Below are positions 1-8,678 of a stretch of 64,000 nt of DNA, in pieces. Position 1 is the first letter of the stretch. Every line of letters starts with the position of its first letter. The position numbers were made by a program, and so were the translations under genes. Origin of the DNA: Croceimicrobium sp965279135 (GTDB lineage: Bacteria > Bacteroidota > Bacteroidia > Flavobacteriales > Schleiferiaceae); assembly GCA_965279135.1 (NCBI GenBank), contig OZ257133.1, forward strand, positions 2,170,001-2,234,000, written 5' to 3'. The notes below the pieces were generated by a model. The model had not been told where the DNA came from, did not search any database, and saw nothing but the letters and a program-made list of their open reading frames with translations.

Positions 1-421
1 TTTAAAAGACATTGATCGGATATACAATTTGGAAAAACCAAAAGATGATCTCAATCTTAATCTACGCATCCTCCGCATTACCGCTTTAATCGAAAGTTCG
101 CTTTTCGACCATGCGGATTTAGAGATTGAAGCCTGCCGAAAGTTCATCGCACGCAAAAAGCTTACGGAAATGCTGGCCCAATTAGATCTTAACGAAGTGC
201 TCACTAAGCTCAAGCAACTAAAACAGAATGGTTACCAGATTATTGAGTTAGATGGGGATAATCCTATCAGGTTTAAGCCTGCTCTTCTGAAATACACCCT
301 ATTCAACTATGCCAATTGGTGGTCCTTAAAGCATAAGAGAGCACCTATTCGTTTAAGTTTTCACGAGGATCGTAGGACTCAATGGATCGAGAAGGGGGAG
401 TCGGAGCCTATATTTTTGTGA
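1..421 (+). CDS. 3' part of a repeated helical ORF (copy 1, cut by window edge)
   Basis: The reading frame is open from base 2 to the TGA at 419-421. It is nearly identical to the 3' two thirds of two further copies ending at 10715 and 14679. The protein is rich in Leu, Lys and Glu and looks all-helical, like a TPR-type repeat protein. It ends RTQWIEKGESEPIFL. I do not recognise a named family. In the two complete copies the ORF lies divergently beside an Rhs cassette that begins about 105 bp away, so this copy predicts another cassette just left of the window. Similarity to the other copies stops at the stop codon. Whether this copy is intact at its 5' end cannot be seen; both other copies carry a nonsense codon there. 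Confidence 0.55.
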   Translation, partial: LKDIDRIYNLEKPKDDLNLNLRILRITALIESSLFDHADLEIEACRKFIARKKLTEMLAQLDLNEVLTKLKQLKQNGYQIIELDGDNPIRFKPALLKYTLFNYANWWSLKHKRAPIRLSFHEDRRTQWIEKGESEPIFL

Positions 422-753
422 ATCAACCTGCATGGGTATTTGATAGGTAACCTCTAGCTTTCTTAGTTTGATGATGGGACTAAAATGGATTGTTAGATTT
501 CATCATAAGACTTAAACAATAACCTACTAAATACAATAATTACCAATAGATTGGAGACTTACAATTATGAAACGAAAACATTGGTAATCCATAGAGTTAA
601 GAACTGAACCATCTTACAATTTACCATTATGATCAATGCCCTTACTCGTGATTTACTTCAGGATTAACAACTCAATTAAATATTTAGTGCTAGGAATAGC
701 TAGATAATCTTGCAGTGATTTTTATAAATATTAATGGGCCAGAGGTAGTTATG
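422..753. other. Intergenic, no gene seen
   Basis: This AT-rich stretch lies between the end of the repeated helical ORF and the stop codon of the minus-strand immunity candidate. I see no convincing ORF, RNA gene or terminator hairpin in it. Confidence 0.5.
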
Positions 754-1560
754 CTATCGAAGGTAGCTATCTAAAATCAAGCCACAAGTCATGTTCTTGG
801 TTTCATCGGTGATCAGTTTAAGATTTTCAATTATTTGATTTCTTGTCCAACCATGAGAGTTCAGTGTAATCCATGCTCTTTCATATTCATGCCTTTCCAT
901 GAAATCTTTAAATATCATAGGTAGATTGTCAGAGTCAAACCAGATCGGGACATGCTCAATTTCTGAAAGCCAAGCTTTATTTGCAACTTCATATGTTGAG
1001 GCATATTTAATTAGCCCTGAATTAAAAAGCTTCTCTGATGATATGTAATTACCGTTATATTCTTCAATACTTGAACAATAAGTCAATGGAGTCTTCACAT
1101 CAAAATATATGAGATTCCTATACATCCTTGAATCATCCCCATATTTTGCACCAAAGTCATCAACCCTTTGGAATTCGGCAAAGTCCAAATCACTAGAGAA
1201 TTGAATAATTTCTTCAGTAATAGATTCGGTTACCATATCCATTTGCAAAATCATTGACGTAACTATCTGGTCCCGCGTTCGTGCTTTTTCTAACATATAA
1301 TCTCCCTCCAAATAAAACTCAACGAAGGATATGGGCTCTCTAATCTTAGAAAATGGATGTAATAGGACACCCTGCATAGAAGGGGATGAATAGTCCATAA
1401 ATAGCGGTAACAACATTGGAGGATACGGATACTTAATAGGGACTTTATCAACAGGGTTATAGCTTCTATTTATGATCGGAATATCAATATTACCCCTACA
1501 TAAATCGCAAAATTTTCGGTCGAATCCTAAGGATTCAAGTATTCGAATTTTATTTTCCAT
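754..1560 (-). CDS. Putative immunity protein of coreless cassette 7
   Basis: This 268-aa protein has no signal peptide or membrane helix, so it is probably cytoplasmic. It contains a possible CxxC (FCDLCRG, near residue 20), and its C-terminal third has helical stretches (FMERHEYERAWITLNSHGW). I recognise no family. The assignment is contextual: its ATG overlaps the last 11 bases of the upstream toxin-like frame, the same toxin-immunity overlap seen in the neighbouring cassettes. A cytoplasmic immunity protein would fit a toxin acting on nucleic acid or another cytosolic target, unlike most cassettes here. The start is the ATG at 1560. Alternative: an unrelated hypothetical gene. Confidence 0.55.
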   Translation of the reverse strand: MENKIRILESLGFDRKFCDLCRGNIDIPIINRSYNPVDKVPIKYPYPPMLLPLFMDYSSPSMQGVLLHPFSKIREPISFVEFYLEGDYMLEKARTRDQIVTSMILQMDMVTESITEEIIQFSSDLDFAEFQRVDDFGAKYGDDSRMYRNLIYFDVKTPLTYCSSIEEYNGNYISSEKLFNSGLIKYASTYEVANKAWLSEIEHVPIWFDSDNLPMIFKDFMERHEYERAWITLNSHGWTRNQIIENLKLITDETKNMTCGLILDSYLR

Positions 1561-2386
1561 TTTTATTTATATCTGGTGGACCAATAAGTGGCGTGCTCGA
1601 AACATCTATTTGATGTTCAGGAGCAATCGGCCCCTTCCAATAATTTGAACCTGAACTAATCCTCTTATGCAAAATCGTATGCTCAGCCCTTTTAACCTGT
1701 TCAACTAAATGTCTAGGATTGGCAATGGCTTCAGGGAACTGAGTTATTGGGAAATTCCAATGACGCACTTCTCCAATTATCTTCATACCCTCCTGCTTCG
1801 CATTTTCACCGAATCGATCTCTTAAGTATTTATAGGTTTATACTAATTCTAAATGAGCCATTTTCACACCGTCATCAATGTTCTTAAGATAGGTTTTATT
1901 AGAATTTGGTCTAGATGAGAAGGATGCGTCCCTAAGTGTTTGATTCCAAATTCTTAATGGTTTAGGATCATCGGCAAGGGTTTTAAGCTTAAAATCCGAT
2001 GGCGTTAATCTACCAATGGGTCCACTATCTTCACCCGTGGCTAGCTCAGTTGCTGCCAAGACACCACTCCCTTCAGAAGGTGCATTATTTAAAATCCAAA
2101 GAGCAATATACTGGGGGCACTGACTAATAGGGATACCTGCAGGGGCCTCCGCAGCTAACCCGCCATTCGGTTTTACTTTTGAAAAGGTAACATATTTAAC
2201 CGTTTTGTAGTCATAGTTAAACCCACCTTTAAGTTGCTTCCCTTTATTTCTTTTTTTTCGAGGTTTACTACCAACATGAGTTTGTGCTTTCATCTCATCG
2301 CTATTCAATGCGTTTGGATAAGACTTACGAATAATATCACTTCCAAAATCAATCGCTGCGATGTGGTCAGAAGTGAAGCTACCCAC
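1550..2386 (-). pseudogene. Coreless Rhs-type toxin tip (cassette 7) split by an in-frame TAA
   Basis: Two same-frame segments (2386-1838 and 1837-1550) are separated only by a TAA at 1838-1840. Read through, they give about 278 residues. The distal part contains VRHWNFPITQFPEA and AEHTILHKR, rich in His and Arg, followed by a short tail ending at the overlapping immunity start. The layout is that of a toxin tip, possibly a nuclease, but no catalytic motif is certain. Unlike the other cassettes, no Rhs-core anchor remains upstream: a TAG lies just before the GTG at 2386. The second segment could start on its own at the ATG at 1786 as a 78-aa protein. I infer a decayed, promoterless cassette. 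Resequencing would exclude a base-call error at the TAA. Confidence 0.5.
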
Positions 2387-2429
2387 TCTGTTTTTCTAAC
2401 TCAGCTGTGAAATGACCAATTGTGGCCGA

Positions 2430-2600
2430 CTGAAAAAAGTGGAAGAACAGTTGGCCGAGGATGTCAAGTAGGCTATTACGGACCAAGACCAGTTCAAAAC
2501 CAAATTAAACGAACTGATAAAGGAATTTGATTCCCTTAAACAAACCACACCCTAACTGACCAAAAAAAGTTGGGTTAAATCAGCCGTCTCAAAGACTTAA
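2430..2600 (+). pseudogene. Degenerate coiled-coil gene remnant
   Basis: One plus-strand frame reads as a plausible coiled-coil protein (LKKVEEQLAEDVK, then DQFKTKLNELIKEFDSL) interrupted by a TAG and a TAA before a final TAA at 2598-2600. No start codon or upstream extension is visible. It is probably debris of a gene displaced during cassette turnover. The rest of the gap, 2387-2754, shows nothing else convincing. Confidence 0.3.
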
Positions 2601-2754
2601 ATATGGGGGCCAAGAAAGGAAAATCAAAAATGGATCAAAGCACACTACCATCTATGCCAAAACTTTCCTAAAGATCGTAAAAGATTCTCCAAGCTAGTGA
2701 CTTAATATCTTTGATGCCAAGTGAACTTTGGTATTATTTTGAAATAAACAAGGT

Positions 2755-3612
2755 CTACCAATTTGGAGGGTAATCTTTTTCAATTAAAGAATAGTCTCCG
2801 ACACCAATAGCATTTTTAGCCTCAAAATCCATTTTACTTTTATAGTATTGCTCTATCTCAATCAATCCAAGGTCATCTTTGAACATATCATAATGAATGA
2901 TTGATTGTATTTCATTGCTCACATATCGAACCAGAGTAGAAACACCTACAATGGGATATTGAGAAGCCGGAGCATTGAAATAATAACTAAAATCCCCTGC
3001 AGCAACACCTATTTTTTCTAACTGATCTGTGCCTACAATGCAGGTAAGGTAATTAAACTTTTCACTCTGAAGAGTAATCTTAATTTGATTAACACCAGGG
3101 CAGTAATGAGATATTTTTACGTCACAAACTGAAAACGTCACAACTGTATCTGATCTAAATGTTGAGAAAGAGAACGTGTGTACTAAGTTTCCCTCTTCAT
3201 ATAAGTAAATTGATTGGTTTGAGATAACCATTGAGAAGTTGGAATTTAGCTTCTCAAGTTTGTATAAAAATCTGTATGATGAGTCTGATTTCTGGGTATA
3301 TAAGCTTGAAGTAGTGGCATTATTGTTAGTCTTTAAAAGGGCAACATCAAAAGACTTGTATTTCCCCATTACGAAGCCATTAAAATCACCGTCCGTTAGC
3401 TTGTAACGAATTAAGCTATCTTGAATTTCACCTTGAATGGTTTTAAGGGAATAGGCAAAAGAGCCATCTGCATAAAACTCCTTTAAAAACTCCTCAATAA
3501 CCTTCTCATATTCTACCGCATTATCATTTAATAACGCTAAATCATTATCATTCTGGCCATTCAGATTGATGCTTAGGAAAGCAAGAAAAAATAAAATCAC
3601 GCTTCTAATCAT
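2755..3612 (-). CDS. Exported putative immunity protein of the OmpA-like cassette 6
   Basis: A protein of about 285 aa with a clear N-terminal signal peptide (MIRSVILFFLAFLSINLNG), so it is expected in the periplasm or outer envelope. I chose the ATG at 3612; a GTG two codons earlier also fits. The ATG overlaps the stop codon region of the toxin ORF, implying translational coupling. The mature part is Ser- and Tyr-rich and probably beta-rich (YLYEEGNLVHTFSFSTF) with several cysteines. I recognise no family. Position and export signal support a role in neutralising the envelope-acting tip of cassette 6. This is inferred from context. Confidence 0.6.
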   Translation of the reverse strand: MIRSVILFFLAFLSINLNGQNDNDLALLNDNAVEYEKVIEEFLKEFYADGSFAYSLKTIQGEIQDSLIRYKLTDGDFNGFVMGKYKSFDVALLKTNNNATTSSLYTQKSDSSYRFLYKLEKLNSNFSMVISNQSIYLYEEGNLVHTFSFSTFRSDTVVTFSVCDVKISHYCPGVNQIKITLQSEKFNYLTCIVGTDQLEKIGVAAGDFSYYFNAPASQYPIVGVSTLVRYVSNEIQSIIHYDMFKDDLGLIEIEQYYKSKMDFEAKNAIGVGDYSLIEKDYPPNW

Positions 3613-4546
3613 AAACACCTCTTATTTCAACTCTTCTTTCTTTGGCTTTATCTGACTCACTTTTGTCCGCATTTTTAGCCCCCTTAAAGTCGATAGAAAT
3701 TTTAGAATCATCATAATCTGGGTTAATTTCTTTAATTTTCTTTAAGATATAATCCTTTGCATTTGATGCTCTACGCTTAGATAGGTCTTTATTATCTTCC
3801 TCAGTTCCTTTATTTGAAGCAAAACCTGTAATCCCAATTCCTTTTATGCGTCCCATAGCCGCATCTTCTATGAGATAGTCCGATTGCTTTTGCTGAGTTT
3901 CGCTTAGAGAGCCAACATCAAAAACGTCTTTATTATAACCAGATTCATAATACATGTTTACTGAGGTAAATGGTGTTTGAGAAAGGAATGCACCCGGTCT
4001 TAGCGTTTTAGAAGTTTCAGCAGCTACACGTATTTGTGCATTTGGATTCTTCTCTCTTTCAAAGTAACCAGTATTCCTGGCTTGGGACCTGTTATTTTCA
4101 CTTTGAGCCATCCGCTGCAATGTCTTTTTTGGAGTAGTATTTGGTAAAGGCCTACCTCTGTAAAAGACATCATCCCCTTCCTTTACAATTCGGATAATAT
4201 GGATAGTCTTTTTCTTCCCAGATCCAATGAAAATAACCCAAAACTCGTCTTCACCATTTCTATCAATTGCCACAATTGGTTTATTCCCTGCAAATAAGTA
4301 TGGTGATTGATGAGGAAATTGATTGGTTAGGGGATCTAAACTTAAAAACCTTAAAATTTTAGGATCATAAATTCTGGCCCCAAAGTCTAAACTATTTGCA
4401 GAGCCCTTCACTTCGTTATCTTTCTCCATTCCATTAAAACCATAACGGTAGTTATCGGAACCTTGAAAGCTTCTCCCAGGCATTATCATCCCTCCAGGAT
4501 AATGATCCTGTGCTTCTAAAACATCCGCAATTAACTCCGATTGCAT
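3605..4546 (-). CDS. Displaced Rhs C-terminal cassette 6: OmpA-like tip
   Basis: About 313 aa from the ATG at 4546; a TTG five codons upstream extends the core homology. Residues 1-85 are Rhs-core end: QSELIADVLEAQDHYP, MIMPGRSFQGSDNYRYGF, then DFGARIYDPKILRFLSLDP and NKPIVAIDRNGE. The rest is the variable tip. Its C-terminal ~90 residues match the OmpA-like peptidoglycan-binding fold: GIGITGFASNKG, then DLSKRRASNAKDYIL (the family's LS..RA..V motif), ending AKERRVEIRGVYD. The middle of the tip is unassigned. The frame is intact. No promoter or good ribosome site precedes it, so I infer a silent cassette that would be toxic only when joined to a full Rhs core. The OmpA-like part could anchor the tip to peptidoglycan rather than be the active domain. 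Confidence 0.75.
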   Translation of the reverse strand: MQSELIADVLEAQDHYPGGMIMPGRSFQGSDNYRYGFNGMEKDNEVKGSANSLDFGARIYDPKILRFLSLDPLTNQFPHQSPYLFAGNKPIVAIDRNGEDEFWVIFIGSGKKKTIHIIRIVKEGDDVFYRGRPLPNTTPKKTLQRMAQSENNRSQARNTGYFEREKNPNAQIRVAAETSKTLRPGAFLSQTPFTSVNMYYESGYNKDVFDVGSLSETQQKQSDYLIEDAAMGRIKGIGITGFASNKGTEEDNKDLSKRRASNAKDYILKKIKEINPDYDDSKISIDFKGAKNADKSESDKAKERRVEIRGVYD

Positions 4547-4578
4547 ACAGGTTTCTTTCAATCTTAACTTAGGGGAGG

Positions 4579-5085
4579 TTACACCAATCCCAAAACCTTT
4601 CGTTTAATACACGTTTGGAACCTCAAAAAGCAATCTCACTTAAAAAAACTATCACCAACAATTTATCTTGGACAACAGACACCGATGCTTAACTGCACAA
4701 TGTCCGCTGGGACACGGAAGTGTTCCTCAAGCATTTTAAGCAGCTCTTCTGCGTAATAAGCTTTGTGGGAACCTCGACCAAGGAGGTTCGCAATCAGATG
4801 TGGTGTGCCATGGTTTTCATGCTATTGTTGAAGCACCTAAAAGAAAAGGCAGAGTATTCTGAGCAACTCTCTAACCTGATAACCTTTCTAAGGCCGAACT
4901 TATTCTCGAAAATCCCTCTAAATCACTTAACAGATAGATCTTTTGAAAAACCTTAAAAACCTCCAACTCAAACGGCTTTCTTTTAAGCCCAAAGGGTATA
5001 ATTAAAATACAATCTTCAAACAACCAAGCCCCTGTTTTTCAGCACCTAAATTTTGGAAAACAAAACGTTTGGGACTGGCGTGTAA
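4579..5085 (+). mobile_element. Internally deleted IS4-type insertion sequence remnant
   Basis: The translated stretch around 4700-4956 is the C-terminal part of an IS4-type DDE transposase: HNVRWDTEVFLKHFKQ carries the Y/R-W-x-x-E-x-F-x-K pattern of that family, followed by ISFVGTSTKEV and AMVFMLLLKHLK. A stop codon lies just upstream of this segment and the N-terminal two thirds is missing. Imperfect inverted ends are visible: TTACACCAATCCCAAAAC at 4579 and the complement of CGTTTGGGACTGGCGTGTAA ending at 5085. The remnant replaces the leader repeat found upstream of other cassettes, so it probably inserted next to cassette 6 and then decayed. It is not functional. Confidence 0.65.
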
Positions 5086-5141
5086 AGGCTTATTGTAACC
5101 TATCCTTTTTTAGTTTTCTTTTCATTCTGTCTAGCACGTTC

Positions 5142-5654
5142 CTATTTATTCACTCTAATAGTACCTTCCTCATTAATACTAAGGATTGCTTTTTCAAAAT
5201 CTCGGTTCTTCTTATCCCAAAACTTATGGTTGATATTGTCAAGTGGTGGCTCACAAGTCCAAAAAGCACATAAAGGGTACCTATCTCTTTGTCTGAAATC
5301 ACGAACTAAAACAAGGTAATCCAGATTCCGATATTCAAAATAAAGCTTTATATCTCTGTAGAAAAGGCCATATTTCGATTTTCTCTTAACCACTAAATTG
5401 AGTATATCTCCTTCTCTTATATCCTCTGGAAGAGGAATTTTAAATGTGAAGCCAGTAATAGGATCAACTGTCTTAGATGTGTTTTCCATTTTTACCGTGT
5501 AAATTAAAGAATCATAGTAAAACCTGAATGTTTCATCCTTAAAATAACCTAATCCATGGATTTTTAAACTGTCCTGAGCTTTAACCGAAACCGCAATCAG
5601 AGACATTAATACTATAAATCTTATGTACTTCAAATTATTTGTCTGGAGATTCAT
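5142..5654 (-). CDS. Exported putative immunity protein of metallopeptidase cassette 5
   Basis: This 170-aa protein has an N-terminal hydrophobic segment and a likely signal-peptidase site (IRFIVLMSLIAVSVKAQ). The mature part is basic and aromatic (KYGLFYRDIKLYFEYRNLDY) with two cysteines near residues 128 and 133. I recognise no family. Its ATG overlaps the last 20 bases of the toxin ORF, a strong sign of a coupled toxin-immunity pair. An exported inhibitor fits a peptidase tip acting in the periplasm. The specificity is inferred from position only. Confidence 0.6.
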   Translation of the reverse strand: MNLQTNNLKYIRFIVLMSLIAVSVKAQDSLKIHGLGYFKDETFRFYYDSLIYTVKMENTSKTVDPITGFTFKIPLPEDIREGDILNLVVKRKSKYGLFYRDIKLYFEYRNLDYLVLVRDFRQRDRYPLCAFWTCEPPLDNINHKFWDKKNRDFEKAILSINEEGTIRVNK

Positions 5655-6573
5655 CCTGTTGATTTTCCTTTCTGGCTTCCTTTTTTATTCTTTTATAAAC
5701 AGATTGACCCACAGGAGCTAAGGAGGGACCTAATTCATTCGCATTATCCCAATTAATTATATTAGTCTTATCATACCTTCCCTTTATTCCTCCTGACCAA
5801 TGCGACTCATCCCTAGGCCGAGTAAAGGGATCGTCTGTTATACCATCATGTTGATGCTGAAATTCATGTGGTACGGTAGTCGACGATTTTCTCAAGGCAC
5901 TTTTCTCTACAATCATGATGTTATCATCCAACGATGCCGCCACACCCATTTTCTCAATATAATCTGAAACATCTGGGACAATTATAATCAAATCATCTTT
6001 CATTTTCCCATTGAGATTCACATCATCCAGATCCTCTATAACATCTATATAATTCACAAAAGTAAATGAAAGCTCAATATCTGGGTCACCTTCTTCTCCT
6101 TCAACAGTTTGATTATAGTGCTTCATCAATTGCTCCTGCATACTTTTAGCTCCCTGTTCTAGCTGTTCTTTGGACAATTGGTCAGCTGTCGCACCATGCG
6201 CATACAGTTTGAAATTTCCAGCGGTTATTTTTTTCTCAATAAAAACTGTATTCTTGTTTATATGATACCATTTCTTAACCTTTAAATCTCCTTCTTCATT
6301 TTTATAATAACGTGTGGTGTGTATTTTAACCCACTCTCCGTCAGAATCGATGAAATAAATAGGATTATTCTGGGCAAAGTTATAAGGTGAATGGCCTGCT
6401 GCTCTATAATACTGAGGGTCAATACCTAGCCACCTACCAATCCTCGGATCATAAATCCTTGCTCCAAAATCTAAACTATTGGCATCCCCTTTCACTTCAT
6501 CATCCTTCTCCATTCCATTAAAACCGTACCTATAGTCTTCACTTCCTTGATAAGACCTTCCCAGCATTACCAT
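5635..6573 (-). CDS. Displaced Rhs cassette 5: HEFQH metallopeptidase-like tip
   Basis: A 312-aa ORF. Residues 1-78 are Rhs-core end (MVMLGRSYQGSEDYRYGF, DFGARIYDPRIGRWLGIDP, NNPIYFIDSDGE). The tip carries a zinc-peptidase signature, TTVPHEFQHQHDG, near residue 240, with Asp/Glu-rich residues downstream that could supply the third ligand. This suggests a zincin-type protease toxin. Upstream, core similarity stops abruptly at TTTGGGATG (about 6587), inside the codons for PFGM, so the first ~20 anchor residues found in other cassettes are missing. The remaining frame is intact. It overlaps the exported immunity gene. It is probably silent, and substrate specificity is unknown. Confidence 0.75.
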   Translation of the reverse strand: MVMLGRSYQGSEDYRYGFNGMEKDDEVKGDANSLDFGARIYDPRIGRWLGIDPQYYRAAGHSPYNFAQNNPIYFIDSDGEWVKIHTTRYYKNEEGDLKVKKWYHINKNTVFIEKKITAGNFKLYAHGATADQLSKEQLEQGAKSMQEQLMKHYNQTVEGEEGDPDIELSFTFVNYIDVIEDLDDVNLNGKMKDDLIIIVPDVSDYIEKMGVAASLDDNIMIVEKSALRKSSTTVPHEFQHQHDGITDDPFTRPRDESHWSGGIKGRYDKTNIINWDNANELGPSLAPVGQSVYKRIKKEARKENQQDESPDK

Positions 6574-6724
6574 CCCAAAGATTTAACAACCTATGAAATC
6601 TTAACCTTTTTCAAAAGACCTACTTAAATACACGAAACAAAAAAGACTCATATTTAATGATACCAACCTCTAAATCTATTTAACCTTATTTGTTTGTGGC
6701 GGTGCAAATAATCCCGGTACAGGC

Positions 6725-7222
6725 TTAATGAGATATAATCTCCCTTCTTATTATCAATATTGGTATAAAAGAGGAATCCACAGGCTCAAAATTGGGATTA
6801 TTGAAGAGAACCTTCTTCATAGAGCCATTTCTATACAAATAAACACCTACCAACGTTCCTTCCTTGCTAAACGACCAGGTTTCACCATCCAATACCGAGC
6901 CCTTTAAGGAAATCTGATGCTTTACGGCCCCATTAGGATGAAACACAGTTGCTCCTTCAATCCCATTTCCTGTTGAGTCATATTTAAAACTCATTTCAAG
7001 TATTCCCTTAGAAGTGAAAAACAATTGTGTCCTTCGAATACCGTCGATATTTGAATCGATTATAAGTTTGCCATTTGACCCTTGATGCAGAGCTAATGTG
7101 TCTTTCTGCGGATACTCATAGAGTCCTGGAAAATTTTGTTTCGTTAGAACCTCAAGATTTTTATTCCCAGAGCATGAAAGTAAAATCGATAATACTAATA
7201 TAACAAAAAGTAGATTTTTCAT
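6725..7222 (-). CDS. Lipoprotein, putative immunity of cassette 4
   Basis: About 165 aa from the ATG at 7222; a TTG at 7237 gives a less typical start. The N-terminus is a lipoprotein signal with lipobox LLSC (MKNLLFVILVLSILLSCSG), so the product should be membrane-anchored on the periplasmic or outer face. Repeats such as GAVKHQISLKGSVLDGETW and GTLVGVYLYRNGSMKK resemble MORN/antitoxin YwqK-type beta repeats. It follows the toxin pseudogene by about 20 bases. I infer immunity against the peptidase-like tip; the gene is intact although its toxin is broken. Confidence 0.6.
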   Translation of the reverse strand: MKNLLFVILVLSILLSCSGNKNLEVLTKQNFPGLYEYPQKDTLALHQGSNGKLIIDSNIDGIRRTQLFFTSKGILEMSFKYDSTGNGIEGATVFHPNGAVKHQISLKGSVLDGETWSFSKEGTLVGVYLYRNGSMKKVLFNNPNFEPVDSSFIPILIIRREIISH

Positions 7223-7242
7223 AATTTTTTCATGCAAGATTC

Positions 7243-8189
7243 TCAGTAAACCCCTTGTCCAGGGATGTTTTGTTGCATTGTTCCTTGTATAGCTTTATAA
7301 GATCCATTTTTTAATTGATAAATCGGCCAATTGTGCATTTGGTTTTTACCACTAGAAATGAACGACCTAATCGCTTTCTGCGACATAGTATTAATCTGCA
7401 TATGACCGTAGTAAGTGTTAACTTTTGCGTAGAAACCTGATATCCAGGAACTGGGTCCATATAAGTTTGGGTAATGTTTGGCACATGAGTAATTACTTGA
7501 TGTTTCGCTCGGGACTCTTCATCTAAGAGATCGTTACGATTATATATCCCCCAATCTCCATTAGCATCTTGAGTATAATTAGCCTTGCCATTGTAAGCAT
7601 TTCAGAAATGAAATAATTCTTCATAAAGAGGTGAAGTTCCTATGTGTCGATTGGAAGAACTGTTATCCCAATAAAGTAAGTACTCATTCTCACCAAGTTT
7701 GATCACCGTTCCTTTCACGCCCTTGGGAGGTGTAAAAGGCAAATCGTTTATATCATCCGTTATTGTAAGACTTTCTTCATTGTCCAAAACTGCAGAATTA
7801 ATAATAAAAGGTAATTCATCTCCGTAAGTTTTTCTATTCTTTGGATCAATAATAGCCTTAATTGTTTCTCGTGCAGTAGAAGTTTTAATTGTAGTATCGG
7901 CGCCACTTGGATCAACGAACCAAACCGGATTATTAGAAAAAGTAGCGTAGGGAGATTCAAACTCTTTTACCACGGAATCAATATTCCACCTTTTACCAGT
8001 GCGGCTATCAAACTGCCAAAAAGGAACAGTATATGAATTGCCGGCGCCCTTCACTTCATCATCCTTCTCCATTCCATTAAACCCATATCGATAATTATCT
8101 GATCCTTGGAAGCTTCTCCCCGGCATCACCATCCCAAAAGGATAATAATCCTGAGATTCTAAAACTTCCGCAATTAACTCCGATTGCAT
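7243..8189 (-). pseudogene. Displaced Rhs cassette 4: peptidase-like tip broken by a stop and a frameshift
   Basis: The first 195 codons are open: Rhs-core anchor (MQSELIAEVLESQDYYPF, MVMPGRSFQGSDNYRYGF), a linker subtype shared with cassette 3 (GKRWNIDSVVKEF, NNPVWFVDPSGAD), then a tip reaching SPLYEELFHF at a TGA. The same frame continues sensibly (NAYNGKANYTQDANGDWGIY ... MDPVPGYQ), after which a one-base frame change restores VNTYYGHMQINTMSQKAIR up to the TGA at 7243-7245. EELFH followed by a helical region suggests a peptidase-like active site (E-x-x-H type), but this is tentative. Two independent lesions mean the cassette is dead. The intact lipoprotein immunity gene follows. Confidence 0.7.
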
Positions 8190-8311
8190 ACAGGTTTCTT
8201 TCAGTCCGATCTCTTGTTAAAGTAGTAACTGCTCGGCAAAGCTAAATAGCGGAGGTTATTTTGAGAAAATGGCTCGGATATTTAGAACCTAGAGATTAGA
8301 GCTTAGATATG
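8190..8311. repeat. Cassette leader repeat (cassette 4 copy)
   Basis: About 120 bp upstream of cassette 4 are clearly similar to the leaders of cassette 3 (9989-10106) and cassette 2 (13967-14070), sharing blocks such as GATCTCTTGTTAAAGTAGTA and TTTAGAACCTAGAG. Similarity ends at about 8311, exactly where the ATG of the helical ORF sits in the other copies. From 8312 to 8642 I see no gene. Confidence 0.65.
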
Positions 8312-8642
8312 TGTACGTTGTACTTACCTGATATAGGTTGACCACATCAAATGTTGTCAAAACTGCTACTACATCACAAAAAACAAGAGCAAGCAAAAGC
8401 CTCTAAAATGGAAATCCTAAACACGATTTAGAGAAAAAATGGAAGAAGAAAAATAAGCCCTAAAAACTCAAAATCACCCCTCAAAAATCCCTTCAATAGC
8501 AGGCGGATAGAGGGTAGGAAAGGAAAGAGAAAAAAACGAGCGGAAAGACAGACAGGGCAAGGGATAGCGACCGAAAAGGGCTATTGTTAATAATTTTCTT
8601 GGCTCGAAGGGGCATGAAGCGGATTCGACACCGATTTGAACT

Positions 8643-8672
8643 AAAAAAGAAGCCCAAGCGGTGAACTTGGGC
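8643..8672 (-). terminator. Rho-independent terminator after the cassette 3 immunity gene
   Basis: On the minus strand GCCCAAG and CTTGGGC form a perfect 7-bp stem around TTCACCG, followed by TTCTTTTTT. It lies just past the stop codon of the 100-aa membrane protein, so transcripts reaching cassette 3 end here. Confidence 0.8.
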
Positions 8673-8678
8673 TTTGCA

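Noticed and set aside
8480..8660. tRNA- or small-RNA-like segment upstream of the terminator
   Set aside because: The GGCTCGAAGG...GATTCGACACC stretch does not fold into a cloverleaf, and no promoter or partner structure is visible.
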